This document shows, piece by piece, positions 48,601 to 57,400 of a DNA stretch of 64,000 nt (position 1 is the stretch's first letter; each line of letters starts with the position of its first letter). The notes beneath the pieces are model-generated. The model was not told the origin of the DNA. It saw nothing but the letters and a program-made list of their open reading frames with translations, and made no database searches. Origin of the DNA: JACMLC01 sp963817025 (GTDB lineage: Bacteria > Acidobacteriota > Blastocatellia > Pyrinomonadales > Pyrinomonadaceae); assembly GCA_963817025.1 (NCBI GenBank), contig CAWFML010000005.1, positions 1-64,000 on the forward strand. The letters run 5' to 3'. Both the position numbers and the translations under genes were made by a program.

Positions 48601-48956
48601 GGATCGTCCTCATGCGCCACGGGCGCACCCCAGACGGCCATCACGCCGTCGCCCATGTGGGCCACAACTGTGCCGCCATGATCCGTGATGGCTTTGTCGA
48701 GCCGCGCCCACAAAGAGTTCATCATCTCTTTGACCTCTTCGGCGTCCAGCGTTTCGGAGATAGCCGTGTAGCCGGAGATGTCGCCAAAGAGGACTGTCGC
48801 CTGTTTGCGTTGTTCTGTGGGAGGCGCGGCTTCGAGAGCGGATAGCTTTTGACGCAAGGCGGCGATGGTCGCATCCACCAGCGCGTCGCCCAGCGTAGCC
48901 CGCAAAGATTCCTGAATGATAATTGCTTGTTCAAGCTGCTCGCGTTCAGACATCAT
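45615..48956 (-). CDS. Class III cyclase-AAA/NB ATPase-TPR signalling protein
   Basis: A protein of 1113 residues. The cyclase domain is near the N-terminus (about 45-235): ATVLFGDISGYTAI, AHMGDGVMAVWG and LGDTTNLAARLE provide both metal Asp and the Asn/Arg pair. An AAA_16-type ATPase follows with Walker A GEAGLGKSRL and Walker B VVFYLDDLHWAD. About 650-1100 is a run of TPR-like helical repeats (AYSYFDQARELCLDLGD and others). Such cyclase-ATPase-TPR proteins are large signal integrators. ATG 48956 or 48953 is chosen; the ORF extends to 48989 without good support. The stop is in a family A repeat. Confidence 0.88.
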   Translation of the reverse strand: MMSEREQLEQAIIIQESLRATLGDALVDATIAALRQKLSALEAAPPTEQRKQATVLFGDISGYTAISETLDAEEVKEMMNSLWARLDKAITDHGGTVVAHMGDGVMAVWGAPVAHEDDPERAIRAALVMQSEVGQFSATTLRAQFRMRQAAEDAPVLRMRIGINTGPVILGTVATTKEFTALGDTTNLAARLEHAAPIGGILIAHDTYRQVRGAFVVQPLKPISVKGKAEPVQVYVVERAKPRAFRAGTRGVEGVEARMVGRHTELERLLDALQSVIEDDELQMVTVLGEAGLGKSRLLYEFDSKVELMPEDVQIFNARATESMRGLPYSLVRDLFSFRFEILDSDPTVVAREKLEQGMIACFGAGTETEMRTHFIGHLIGLDFSGSPFLSGILNDAKQIRDRAFHYAAQFFAAVGRDRAVVFYLDDLHWADDGSLDFVEHVARTCAGVPLLMLCLSRPTLLEQRPAWGEDGAGSTRLRLQPLSKRESRQLVEEILRQAEDVPQELRDLLVSGAEGNPFYLEELIKMLIDQKVIEPGEEQWHVDTTRLAAVKVPPTLTGVLQARLDGLTLPEKTELQRASVVGRKFWDSAVEHLKAEATAAPRSETDDAPTTLDSLRHKELIYARSASTFADTNEYIFKHALLRDVTYESVLIRERRSYHRMIAEWLVERSGERVNQYAATIAEHYERANELESAVEWCGRAGEQAREAYTLATAIGFYRKALDYSSALEQDTTHRWGKQRLKWYEGLAEALWWQAKFAESVEAYTAMLNAAEAEGDLLAQAHACNGLALVQEKEGHNRASLESAKCAERLAGGSNPTSETMAELAAALNRQGSVLYRLGDVSAAMAIGERALELSTALGQSGRRERAGGLRVLGLAHLMLGQFEQAYSYFDQARELCLDLGDRRGVSNMLISMGETARQRGEYAAAVTLYQQALAIAREIGERTVQIICLNNLAGVRVGLGNYDEAEVDLRQVISMTGPSGYQVLTETYSFLAAACLGQGKVEEALEAAQRALALGRKTENHELMAEAWRTLGAVAARLPQPIMIENQSFDAAACFQESLRLFTERGMEAERARTLRNWARYEQERGMQERAQAMMEEAREIFTRLGMEEQG

Positions 48957-48987
48957 GCTTACACTACAGAAACCTGCCGCGAGTCTC

Positions 48988-49075
48988 AAGGCAAAAGTAA
49001 AAAGGTAAAAGGAAAAAGTGAAGAAGGGTTGAGTGCCTTCCTGACTTTTTCCTTTTACCTTTTTACTTTTGCCTT
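48988..49075. repeat. Family C palindrome, copy 2
   Basis: Perfect 32-base arms 48988-49019 and 49044-49075 of AAGGCAAAAGTAAAAAGG type. The 24-base centre contains GGTTGAGTGCC, related to the loop of other copies. It lies between the nine-haem cytochrome and the cyclase gene. Confidence 0.92.
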
Positions 49076-49079
49076 CTAA

Positions 49080-50003
49080 TCAGAGGCCCTTGAACTTGAA
49101 CGTCGCTCCCGTGTGGCAGCGTTTGCAATCGTCGTAGTCTGCTTCGCCGAAAGCTCTCTTGTTGTTATGACAGGTGGCGCAGCTAACGGTGCGCGAAGGG
49201 GGAAAGTGTTGGGCCGTGCGCGGCGAGCTGACTTGCTTTGTCTGCGGCAACCCTGCGCGCAGCGTGTGGCAGTCTGCACAATCGAGTCGCTGTCTGAAGC
49301 TATGTTTGGCGTGGCTGAAGTTGGCATTGAAGGCTACGGCGTTGGTCTGCGTGCGACGATAAGACGCCAGCGTGTGACAGGTGGCGCAAGAACTGATGTC
49401 GCGCCCGCCGGAGGTTCTGCCGGGCGTGTGGCATTGATAACATTTGTTATGAGCGGTGATGCTGGCGGGGATGGTCATGGCGACGCCGCGCCGCAGAGAG
49501 GCTGTGTGACAGGCCGCGCAACTCTCTGCCGGTCTGGCGTCGCCAGTGTTGTGCTGCGCGTGGTCGAATTTTACGTTAAAGCTTTCTTTGAATCTCGCAG
49601 GGAAGTTGTGCAGGGGCGGATTGCTGCCGGACAAACCCGAATGACAGATATTGCACAGCGGGGTTTTGGGCGTGAAGAACTGAGCCTGATGACAATCCAT
49701 GCAGGATTTGTGACCGGGAAAACCTGGCGTCGAAGAATTGCTTTGACGCTGGTGGCACGACGCGCAATCAAGCGATGCGTGACGCTGGCTCGTGTGCGAA
49801 AACTTTGAATAATCCTGTCCGGCATCCTGCGCTCTCGCAGGCGCAGAGGTCACTGCCGAGACACGCGCGTTGACGATGAGCATGACCAGGAATCCTGTCA
49901 GGGCTGCGAGCAGGATGATAAGCCTCAACGCTTGACGACCGGCAAAGGGGCGCGCAAACGCCTCTGCGGTTTCCGTTCCGGTTGAAGCGGGCTTATCGGT
50001 CAC
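49080..50003 (-). CDS. Membrane-anchored nine-haem cytochrome c
   Basis: A 307-residue multihaem cytochrome c with nine CxxCH motifs (CASCH, CMDCH, CNICH, CAACH, CYQCH, CATCH, CADCH, CATCH, CKRCH) and His-rich pairs such as FDHAQHN and FSHAKHS for distal ligation. One N-terminal helix (about 27-47) anchors it. Start GTG 50003 overlaps the stop of the upstream nine-haem gene (GTGA), so the two are translationally coupled. The proteins are not close copies but share haem spacing near the N-terminus (YSxFSHxSxxHxSLDCAxCH). Probably periplasmic electron shuttles. Confidence 0.92.
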   Translation of the reverse strand: MTDKPASTGTETAEAFARPFAGRQALRLIILLAALTGFLVMLIVNARVSAVTSAPARAQDAGQDYSKFSHTSQRHASLDCASCHQRQSNSSTPGFPGHKSCMDCHQAQFFTPKTPLCNICHSGLSGSNPPLHNFPARFKESFNVKFDHAQHNTGDARPAESCAACHTASLRRGVAMTIPASITAHNKCYQCHTPGRTSGGRDISSCATCHTLASYRRTQTNAVAFNANFSHAKHSFRQRLDCADCHTLRAGLPQTKQVSSPRTAQHFPPSRTVSCATCHNNKRAFGEADYDDCKRCHTGATFKFKGL

Positions 50004-51088
50004 TTGATGTCCCTGCGTTGAAGAGGCTCGCGTCCGGCAATTCGATAATGGCTCGCGGGCGCGTCCAGCAATCCCTTATCGGAGGTATGACAGTATACGC
50101 AGTTGAATCCGCGATTCTTATCCAACTGCCCTAATTCATTATCAAGGTCTGCCCTCAGTCCCTGCTTATTATGACATTCCGCGCACACGCTGAGCGGCAC
50201 ATCCGCTTTAAGCCCGCTCAGCGTGCTGGCTTTTGTGATATTGATATGACACTTCGTGCACTCGTCTATGTGCTGTTCGGTCGCGTGCGAGAATTTGAGC
50301 GAGATGCGCGCCGGAGCCGCCAGCATAGCCACATCCGTCTGCGATAACTGATGGCATCCGGCGCATTCGTTGTGCGTCGGCTCCTGACTTTTCCAGTGAC
50401 AGTTAAAGCAGGAGGCATGACTGAGAGGGGCAGTTTTAAATGTCCCTGCCGGTGGGTGAAAGTCGTCCGGGAAACCGCTTCGAGGTTGCGGCGTTGCCGC
50501 TTCCGTCTCGTGGCAGATGGCGCAGTTGTTGTACTTCTGAACGCTCTTGTCTTGAGAGCCGCGTGCGGCATGAGCCGACTCAAAGCGTTGGTCGAAACTT
50601 TTTATCCGCGCGATTACGTCCTGATGTTTGTCGTGCGGAAAGATTGTGTTGAACTGCCCCGGCTGATTGGGCTTGTCGAAAACAAAGCGCGCTTCGTCGC
50701 GCGGCGAGACTTTGGTATGGCAGACGGAGCAGATGGCTGGCCGCGCTCCTTTGAAAAATTCCGCCCGATGACAGCTCGTGCAAGAGGCATGCGCGGGATA
50801 ATCCGCCACGTCAGGAAATCCGGATGCTGCGGGCCAATTGGCTGTCGGAGCCTTGTGGCAGGCCGCACAGTCAAGGCTTTTGTGTTTGGCCGAGCGATGC
50901 GAGAAGGCGGAATAATCTCTCGTCGCCTTGCCTCTTTTTTGAGATTGACTGGCTTTCCGTGCCGGCTGTTTTTTTCGCCGGTCTGGTCGAGAGGTTTGAG
51001 GATTCGCATTCAAAGCTGTGCGCGGAAAGAGATAGCCCGCCGCCATGAGAGCTGCAAAGACGAGGATGATAACAAGGCGAGTTCTCAT
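50000..51088 (-). CDS. Membrane-anchored nine-haem cytochrome c (second copy)
   Basis: A 362-residue cytochrome with nine CxxCH motifs (CAACH, CTSCH, CSVCH, CAICH, CFNCH, CAGCH, CTKCH, CAECH, CVYCH). N-terminal membrane helix RLVIILVFAALMAAGYL followed by a basic linker. ATG 51088 overlaps the upstream TGA by four bases (ATGA), so the start is taken there and the extension to 51151 is rejected. It precedes its partner (49080-50003) by a GTGA overlap. Both share the YSxFSH...SLDCAxCH entry, suggesting duplication and divergence. Confidence 0.93.
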   Translation of the reverse strand: MRTRLVIILVFAALMAAGYLFPRTALNANPQTSRPDRRKKQPARKASQSQKRGKATRDYSAFSHRSAKHKSLDCAACHKAPTANWPAASGFPDVADYPAHASCTSCHRAEFFKGARPAICSVCHTKVSPRDEARFVFDKPNQPGQFNTIFPHDKHQDVIARIKSFDQRFESAHAARGSQDKSVQKYNNCAICHETEAATPQPRSGFPDDFHPPAGTFKTAPLSHASCFNCHWKSQEPTHNECAGCHQLSQTDVAMLAAPARISLKFSHATEQHIDECTKCHINITKASTLSGLKADVPLSVCAECHNKQGLRADLDNELGQLDKNRGFNCVYCHTSDKGLLDAPASHYRIAGREPLQRRDIK

Positions 51089-51846
51089 CTCTTCATGGCC
51101 GTCTCTTTGTTCGCGTCGCAGGCGGGCAGAGGCTTTTCGACGACAGTGCACTTGGCATCTTTGGTGTTCGAGATGGTCAGGGTTTTCGAGTCGTCAGCTT
51201 TAATCGTGATGTCGCATGTCCAGAGAATCTGTTTGTCGCCAACTTCGGTCGGCAACAGGTTAGTGACGACATAAGTTCCGGGCAGCAGGTCTGTGAAATA
51301 AGCTGTGCCACGGCTGTCCGTCATGACGGAGAGCACTGGAGATTTCGTCACGGTTTCCGCTTCGCCGGTCAAAGCTTTGAGGGCGGTCTGCTTTTGGCGA
51401 TAGAAGCCGTCTCGAATCTCTTCCGGCAGATTCGTCGTCAGCCAGAGCCGCGCCAGTTCGGGCTTTTTATATTCTTTCGCGCTGCGCGCGAAAGCCGCTT
51501 GAAATTCCGGGACGGCGGTTGCGCCCGCCACGAATTTTTCTTCAATCGGGCGACAGTAAACGGATTCGCAATCGCCCTCTTTAAGCCAGTTGATAAAAGC
51601 CTCGCTCGCTTTCGCCAGCCGGTAATAACAGTCGCGCGTGCGGGTTGAGGTCTGATCGATTTTCTCAAGCAGGGCTTTGTTCTCTTCGCGGCTGCCTTTG
51701 ATGAGATAGAAACGTTTGCGCGGCAGCCCCTTCTCTTTGCCGTTGACCTTTGGCCTGACGCGAAGGCGAAACCCGCCCGTCGCCTGTGCCGTCGAGCGCA
51801 GGCGCAAACAAACAGAATAAGTAAAAAGGCAAAAGTAAAAAGGCAA
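51085..51846 (-). CDS. Secreted beta-sandwich protein with repeat-derived start
   Basis: A 253-residue protein whose C-terminal part (about 170-240) resembles a carboxypeptidase-regulatory/transthyretin-like sandwich (VMTDSRGTAYFTDLLPGTYVVTNLLP), often found on surface or outer-membrane proteins. The N-terminus is odd: the first ~12 residues are written by a family C repeat (TTG at 51846), and together with residues 12-22 (VCLRLRSTAQA) they form a signal-peptide-like segment. The real start is uncertain. It overlaps the downstream cytochrome by 4 bases, so it belongs to the operon. Confidence 0.6.
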   Translation of the reverse strand: MPFYFCLFTYSVCLRLRSTAQATGGFRLRVRPKVNGKEKGLPRKRFYLIKGSREENKALLEKIDQTSTRTRDCYYRLAKASEAFINWLKEGDCESVYCRPIEEKFVAGATAVPEFQAAFARSAKEYKKPELARLWLTTNLPEEIRDGFYRQKQTALKALTGEAETVTKSPVLSVMTDSRGTAYFTDLLPGTYVVTNLLPTEVGDKQILWTCDITIKADDSKTLTISNTKDAKCTVVEKPLPACDANKETAMKR

Positions 51847-51912
51847 AAGGTAAAAGTGAAGCGGGCTTGAATCGCTTCATCACTTTTGCCTTTTGCCTTT
51901 TTACTTTTACAT
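51819..51912. repeat. Family C palindrome, copy 3
   Basis: Arms of GTAAAAAGGCAAAAG units (left about 51819-51857, right about 51880-51912). The centre has GGGCTTGAATCGC. The left arm runs into the 5' end of the adjacent beta-sandwich gene and appears to be translated. Confidence 0.85.
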
Positions 51913-51919
51913 TTTCCAT

Positions 51920-53587
51920 CTAAAGCGTCGGGCTGGCTGGAAATTTGACGAACGGCAAGCGCACGCCGCGTATGATGAGTTGGTCAGAGCGTATTGCAGC
52001 CGGAGGCGCATAGCCCGTCGCTCCGCCCGCCGCTATGAAATCATCCTGATCTATCCCGTCGCCGCTGATGCCTATCGCCCCGACGAGCGCGCCGTTTTTG
52101 TAGAGCGGGATGCTTCCGGCAAAAATTTGCAGGCCGTTGCGTATGACCCGAATTGATGAACAGTCGCACGCGGGCTTGTCCATCAACTGCCGCAAAGAAC
52201 AGAGGGCTGGCCGCGCCAGCAGTCCGGGCAAAACCAGGTCAAGTTGCAGCCCGACATTGAACGGACTCCACTCGCCCGGAGAAGTGCTGAATGGGCCAGC
52301 CTGCGTGTTATTGATGCCGTCTGGAAACAGCGGGCGATGCAGAAAGCCTATGCCTCTGTCGCTGTAGGCGATTGCGCCATTGAGCGGCACGCCGTCCGCT
52401 GCGGCGCGGCTCGTGTACTGGCTCATCCCTGCGCCATTGAGCAAGGTCGCCGCATCGCTTCTCGAAAAGAAGACCGCCGAGCGTGCTTTCTGCACGGAGA
52501 CATCAAAGCCGAACACGGGAGCATCAGCCGTGCGAAAAATTCCCAGCACATTGCCTTCCGTGTCCACGACGGCGATAGAGACGCGCGCGTTGCTGCCGAG
52601 CGGTTGGCGGATGGCTGCGCGCGTGATGTTCGCTGTTTGTGCCGCATGCGAAATAATCAGATTCACATCGCTGGCCGTCAATGCAATCGAAGGCGACGGG
52701 AAGGGGCTGCCGCTGAAAGGAAAGAATCGCGTGCTGGCTTCGCCATTGATGCCGCCGACTGTCGCGGGAATAAAGGCGGACGGCAGCGCGCCGCGCACGG
52801 GAAAGCTTGCTGAGATTGCGCCGGGCAAGCTGCCGAAGGAAATCTGTGGCGGCGAGAGCGCGCTTGCGGTGTTGCTGTAGAGAAGACGTATGCCGTTGAC
52901 AAGTATGTTGTCGCCGCGAATCAGCGCGGGCGCTTCGTAGCCGCGCACGCCTGAGACGGCGATGATCTCTTCAAACGGCTGGTCGAAATCCGCAGGGTTG
53001 CGATCCACCGTGTAGAGGCCGTCTCCCTCTATGCCGATGCCGCCGACCGCGACGCCGTTCTTGTAAACAGGCAAGCCTCCAGCGTCGCCTGACAATCCGA
53101 GAGGCAGACCGGGCTTCTTGATGTCCGAGCAGGGAAGGGAAGAGAACTGTACGCCGTAGAGCGGCCCGCCATCACGAAAGTCTATGCCGGGCGGAAAGTG
53201 TTCCTGAATAATAAAGCCCGCCGTGCGCGTCGTGAAAGCGTTGCCGGTGGTGCTGAAGAGCGCGCCCGTCCCGGCTTTTGAGATGGCTGCGGCGAAGGCC
53301 GGAACATTCAAGCCCTCAAGCCCGCGCCCGTTCGCGCCGATGCTGCGAATCTGCGTCGTCGCGCTCGCGCCCGTCATCACAAAGACTCCGAGCACGTTGC
53401 CTTCGCGGTCTGTCACGGCGACGGTCACTCTTTGATTCAACTGCACTGCGGCGGAAACGGATTGAGCGATGAGCGTCTGCACATCAGCCGTCGTCAAAGC
53501 CTGCGCCGCGACCTGCGACGAGCAGAGCGCGATGACAAAACTCAGCTTGAGTAAAAACGAGAACAGACGGGCTGAAGGGAAAAGCAT
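51920..53587 (-). CDS. Exported tandem GlcG/HbpS-type protein
   Basis: A 555-residue secreted protein with two GlcG/HbpS (DUF336) units. The first (about 30-250) has RVTVAVTDREGNVLGVFVM and PVYKNGVAVGGIGIEGDG; the second (about 305-545) has RVSIAVVDTEGNVLGIF and PLYKNGALVGAIGISGDG. HbpS relatives bind haem and protect or sense haem/iron. In a cytochrome operon this suggests haem binding, storage or assembly in the periplasm. The signal peptide ends near QVAAQ. Function by family only. Confidence 0.88.
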   Translation of the reverse strand: MLFPSARLFSFLLKLSFVIALCSSQVAAQALTTADVQTLIAQSVSAAVQLNQRVTVAVTDREGNVLGVFVMTGASATTQIRSIGANGRGLEGLNVPAFAAAISKAGTGALFSTTGNAFTTRTAGFIIQEHFPPGIDFRDGGPLYGVQFSSLPCSDIKKPGLPLGLSGDAGGLPVYKNGVAVGGIGIEGDGLYTVDRNPADFDQPFEEIIAVSGVRGYEAPALIRGDNILVNGIRLLYSNTASALSPPQISFGSLPGAISASFPVRGALPSAFIPATVGGINGEASTRFFPFSGSPFPSPSIALTASDVNLIISHAAQTANITRAAIRQPLGSNARVSIAVVDTEGNVLGIFRTADAPVFGFDVSVQKARSAVFFSRSDAATLLNGAGMSQYTSRAAADGVPLNGAIAYSDRGIGFLHRPLFPDGINNTQAGPFSTSPGEWSPFNVGLQLDLVLPGLLARPALCSLRQLMDKPACDCSSIRVIRNGLQIFAGSIPLYKNGALVGAIGISGDGIDQDDFIAAGGATGYAPPAAIRSDQLIIRGVRLPFVKFPASPTL

Positions 53588-53603
53588 GTCCTGCCTCTAA
53601 TTG

Positions 53604-53693
53604 ATTGCGGGTTGAGGAATGCGGATTGCGGATATAAGAAATGCGCGAGTGTCTTCAACAAATTCGCAATCCTCATTCCTCAACCCGCAATCG
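53604..53693. repeat. Family E palindrome, copy 2
   Basis: Arms 53604-53622 and 53675-53693 are exact (GATTGCGGGTTGAGGAATG), with further inner complementarity. It lies between the tetrahaem cytochrome and the GlcG/HbpS gene. Confidence 0.85.
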
Positions 53694-53699
53694 AATGTT

Positions 53700-54290
53700 T
53701 TATTCAACCGGCTTATGACACTTCAGGCAATCGGTCGTGCCGGGTATTTTGCCTTTGAGTTCGGGGCGAGCTTTAATCGCCGCGTCGTGGCAGACGTTGC
53801 AATTCAGGTGGTACGCGATTTCGTTGTTCAACAGCGTCGGCTTAGACTTGCCTGTTTCAGTCATGCTCGGCATCGGTTTGCTGTCGTCGTCGGCTTGCAG
53901 GTGACAGGCGCGACAATTTTTGACGCCGGCGGCGTCCGCCGCCTTGAGGGCTTCGATGCTTAACGCGACTTTTCGTTCGGAGGTCTTCAGAGGCGGCTTG
54001 AGCGCGGCGGCGGGCTGATCCGTGTGATGACAATCCACACAGCCAATCAACGCTTTGCCGTCAACGCTGTAATTCTTGGCGCTGTGCGTTTCGTGGTTGA
54101 AAGCGACCTCGCCGTGTTTGTCGTCCTTGCTGTCTTTGCCGAGCGTGACGGCCTTCGGCAACTCTTTTTTCAGCGCGGCGTCTTGACGCGCAAAAAAGTT
54201 TCCGGCCCGGACGCCAAGCGGTTGAGCTATAAAATAACAGGCCGCAACCAGAAAGATTAAAGTCACGATGCCGGAGATAATTCGTTTCAT
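53700..54290 (-). CDS. Exported tetrahaem cytochrome c (c3/c7-like)
   Basis: A 196-residue cytochrome with four CxxCH sites (CVDCH, CRACH, CNVCH, CLKCH) and distal-type histidines in FNHETHS. An N-terminal signal or anchor runs about 4-24 (IISGIVTLIFLVAACYF). The compact layout resembles class III/c7 electron carriers, which shuttle electrons between inner and outer membranes. It is transcribed after the 10-haem/LVIVD gene and before GlcG/HbpS. Confidence 0.92.
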   Translation of the reverse strand: MKRIISGIVTLIFLVAACYFIAQPLGVRAGNFFARQDAALKKELPKAVTLGKDSKDDKHGEVAFNHETHSAKNYSVDGKALIGCVDCHHTDQPAAALKPPLKTSERKVALSIEALKAADAAGVKNCRACHLQADDDSKPMPSMTETGKSKPTLLNNEIAYHLNCNVCHDAAIKARPELKGKIPGTTDCLKCHKPVE

Positions 54291-54457
54291 CGGGGGTCTC
54301 CTGTTGGTGCTTAAACAAACTTTCTGAGAAAGAATGAGGAGAGTGATCCACGAAACAGCACGAAATCACACATCGCAACAACCCGAAAGGTTTAGTCTTC
54401 ATTAGTGTGATGCGCGTGAAAAGTAAATCTCTTTCATTGCTTATCCAGAACTCGCGG

Positions 54458-57400
54458 CTATGAACGCCAGAGCCGCTGCTGTCTTATTTTCAAGCCGATT
54501 GCCAGAGCCATAAATAAACCAAGCGCACTCAATTGTGCAAACAAATTTTTGCCTGCGCCCGTCTGCGATGCGCCCGTAGAGGGCTTTGCCTCGTCGGTTT
54601 TTTCCTTCGCGGCTGCCCCGCTCTTAAAGTCCACAGGCTTTGTCGAAGGCTTGTCCGTCACTGTAAAGAACGCGCCCGTGCCGCCTTCCGTGCGGAGCAT
54701 TTGCATGGTTTCCATCAAGTTGAACGGACGCGCGCCGCGCCGCCCGAAGACGGAAACTTGATTGCCGCTCTCGTCTGCCGCGCGGTCGCGGTCAAGCGGT
54801 TTCGAGATTGCCAGAGCCTCGCCTTTGGTTTTGAAGGATGCAATCAGGCGTGGCTGCGGGCGCGGGCTAAAGCCCGCATAGTTCGGCATCGTTTCGGGGT
54901 CTGTCAGTTGCAGAATCTTTAAGCCGCCCGGCCCGTCCGCGACATACGCATAGAGAGACGCATTCGTCATCGCCACTTTGATTTGATGCGCGTCGCTCAA
55001 TCCACCACCGGCATCGAACATCTGGTCCAGACGCGGCTTGTCCGGTCGCTCGACATCAATAATCGCCATCCCCTCTGTGCCCGCAGCCACGTATGCGTAG
55101 GTGCGCGCGACGTAAACATCTTTCGCTTCCGGCAAGGGGACAAAAGCATTTTCGACAAGATGCACTTCATCCGGCTTGTCGTTCAGGCGCGTGAGGTCAA
55201 CGACTTTCAAGCCTTCTTCATCCACGACAAAGGCGTAACGAAATTGCACCGCCACACTGCGCGGGTGCTTGAGCGCGATACGCTTCTCGACAAACGGATG
55301 CAGCGGGTCGTTGATGCTCAGGATAACAAGCTCTTTGCCGGTTGTGACGAGCGCGTGCGTGCCTGCGATGACGATATTGTTGGCTTCGTTCAAGACGCCT
55401 TCGGGATTGAAAGTTAAGGCGCGGCTCAGAAAGTTATTCAAAGGATCGCCGTCCAGAAGCGTCGCCGCGTTGACCAGAATCAAGCCTTCGTATTTGTCCA
55501 CGACGTAGAGATAAGCGTAGAGCGGATGAATCGGCTGCTCTTCATTGACAAGCATGGTCGGCTGCGCGGGCGATTGCAGATATTTCTCATACAGGATTTT
55601 TGCTTCATCCGGCGAGACTGTTTTGTAGTTGCCCTGCTGATCCACAATCATCTTCCAGCGCGCGGGGTCAACAGCGAGCGTTGTGGGCGCGGCCACGGCG
55701 GTCGCGTATTTCGTATCCACATAAAACTTCTGGCCGTAGGGCGAGACGGGCGCGGTTGTGATGCGCTCCGAAAATCCTTTGTGGTCTATCTGCGCGATGT
55801 CGTAAACACGCAGGCCGCCCTCGCCCGCAGCGACATAAGCATATTCGCCGCGCGTCTGAACTTGCAGCACGCGCGGATTGCCAGCGTGCTCGTAAAAGGT
55901 CTTGAGCTTTCTGCCGTCCTGCTCAAACTTGCGATAGTTGTCAGGATAGGCCAGACGATGCAGCGTGCTGCCGATGACCGCCTGCGGCTCTGACTGTTCG
56001 GTGACGACGACCGCTTCGAGCGCGTCGTCTGTGGCGACGTAAACATAGCGGCCCATGAAGTTGACAAAGTTTGTGCCCTGCAACAGCAGTTGGGCCAGCC
56101 ACGCGTTGTTGTCGTTATTGTTTGAGACGTGGCAATCGGAACAGCCTTTGGTCTCCTTCCCGCGAACAGTGTGCGGGACGTGCGTGTTGAAAGCCTGCCC
56201 CGCGTAGCCTTCTGCCGAAGTGGTCTGCTGCTGGCTGTAAATCCATTCGCGGTTTTGATTCTGCGAGCTGACCAGCACGGCGGAGGATGAGCGCACGGGC
56301 GCGACGCGGCGGCCCGTCACAGTGCCGTCTTTGCCGAGCATAAAAATGTCGTCGCGCAAGACTTGAAAATTGTAAGTCGTAAAGTTGCGCGAGTCGCCGC
56401 CCTCGAAATGGCGATTCGGCATCTTCTTATTCGCAGTCATAGAGAGATGGCAACCGAAGCAGCCTGTCATCCATGAGGTGTGGCAAGCGTAGCAGCTCAT
56501 CTGGTTGTCGCGGTGGGCCAGCATCTTGTCATCCTGCGGCACATCGCCCCACGTCTGGTTGTCCGTGCGAATCGTCTTGGCATAGCGCGACTGCTCGTTA
56601 TAGTCGGGCGAGGTCGGGTCAACAGTGTCCTTTGTCTGTTTGACGCGCCACCAGCGTTTGGGCACGACAATCGAAGTTTGAATAATGTCGCCTTCCCTGA
56701 GCTGAACCTCTTTGTCGTTCTCATCCTTCTTCAGCATCACGGGATTGCCGTCTTTATCTTTTGCTCTGAGGTCTCTTTTCTCGACGCGCTTGAAGAGATT
56801 GAACCTTGAGCCGTTAGGGGCGCGCGAGCGAATGCGCGTCAGGTCGCCGCGCCCTCCGGCGCTGGCGGCAGGGCCGGACATTCTGAGCGACGCTTCCTGT
56901 TGGAGCGAGCCGTGACAGTCTTTGCAGTCAATCGCAATGGCCGCGCGCGGCTCGTTGTAGAGATTGCCGTCGCCGTGCGAGTCCTGACCGAAATGACAGT
57001 CGGCGCAGTGCATCCCTTTTTCGAGATGTATGTCATTGAGATGGACGGCCTTTCTGAATTTGTCCGGGTCGTCGGGCGAGACGATGTTATTGCTTTCGTC
57101 CAGCATGTCTCCCTTGCGGTTGCGTTTGAAGACTTTGCGAAAAATCCATCCGTGCCCGTGAAAGTCTGCGAACTGAGTCCGCTTGAGATTCTTATTAAAT
57201 TCGGGCGTGCCTGTTTGATCGAGAAACTCACGCTCCGACCACTTGCCTCTCAGGCTCGCCGCTTCAGGGTTGCGATCAAGTTTTCGCTGCTCGTCGTCCT
57301 GCGACGGCGCGACCTGTTTTTCGGGATACATCCTGTCGCCGTCGGTTTCGTTGTCCCACCATGTCACGCCCAGATAGCTTGCGACCATGTTCGTGCCCGG

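Noticed and set aside
47514..48845. 443-codon + strand frame in the cyclase-ATPase gene
   Set aside because: Antisense to the cyclase and ATPase motifs, low-complexity Arg/His-rich product, no ribosome-binding site.
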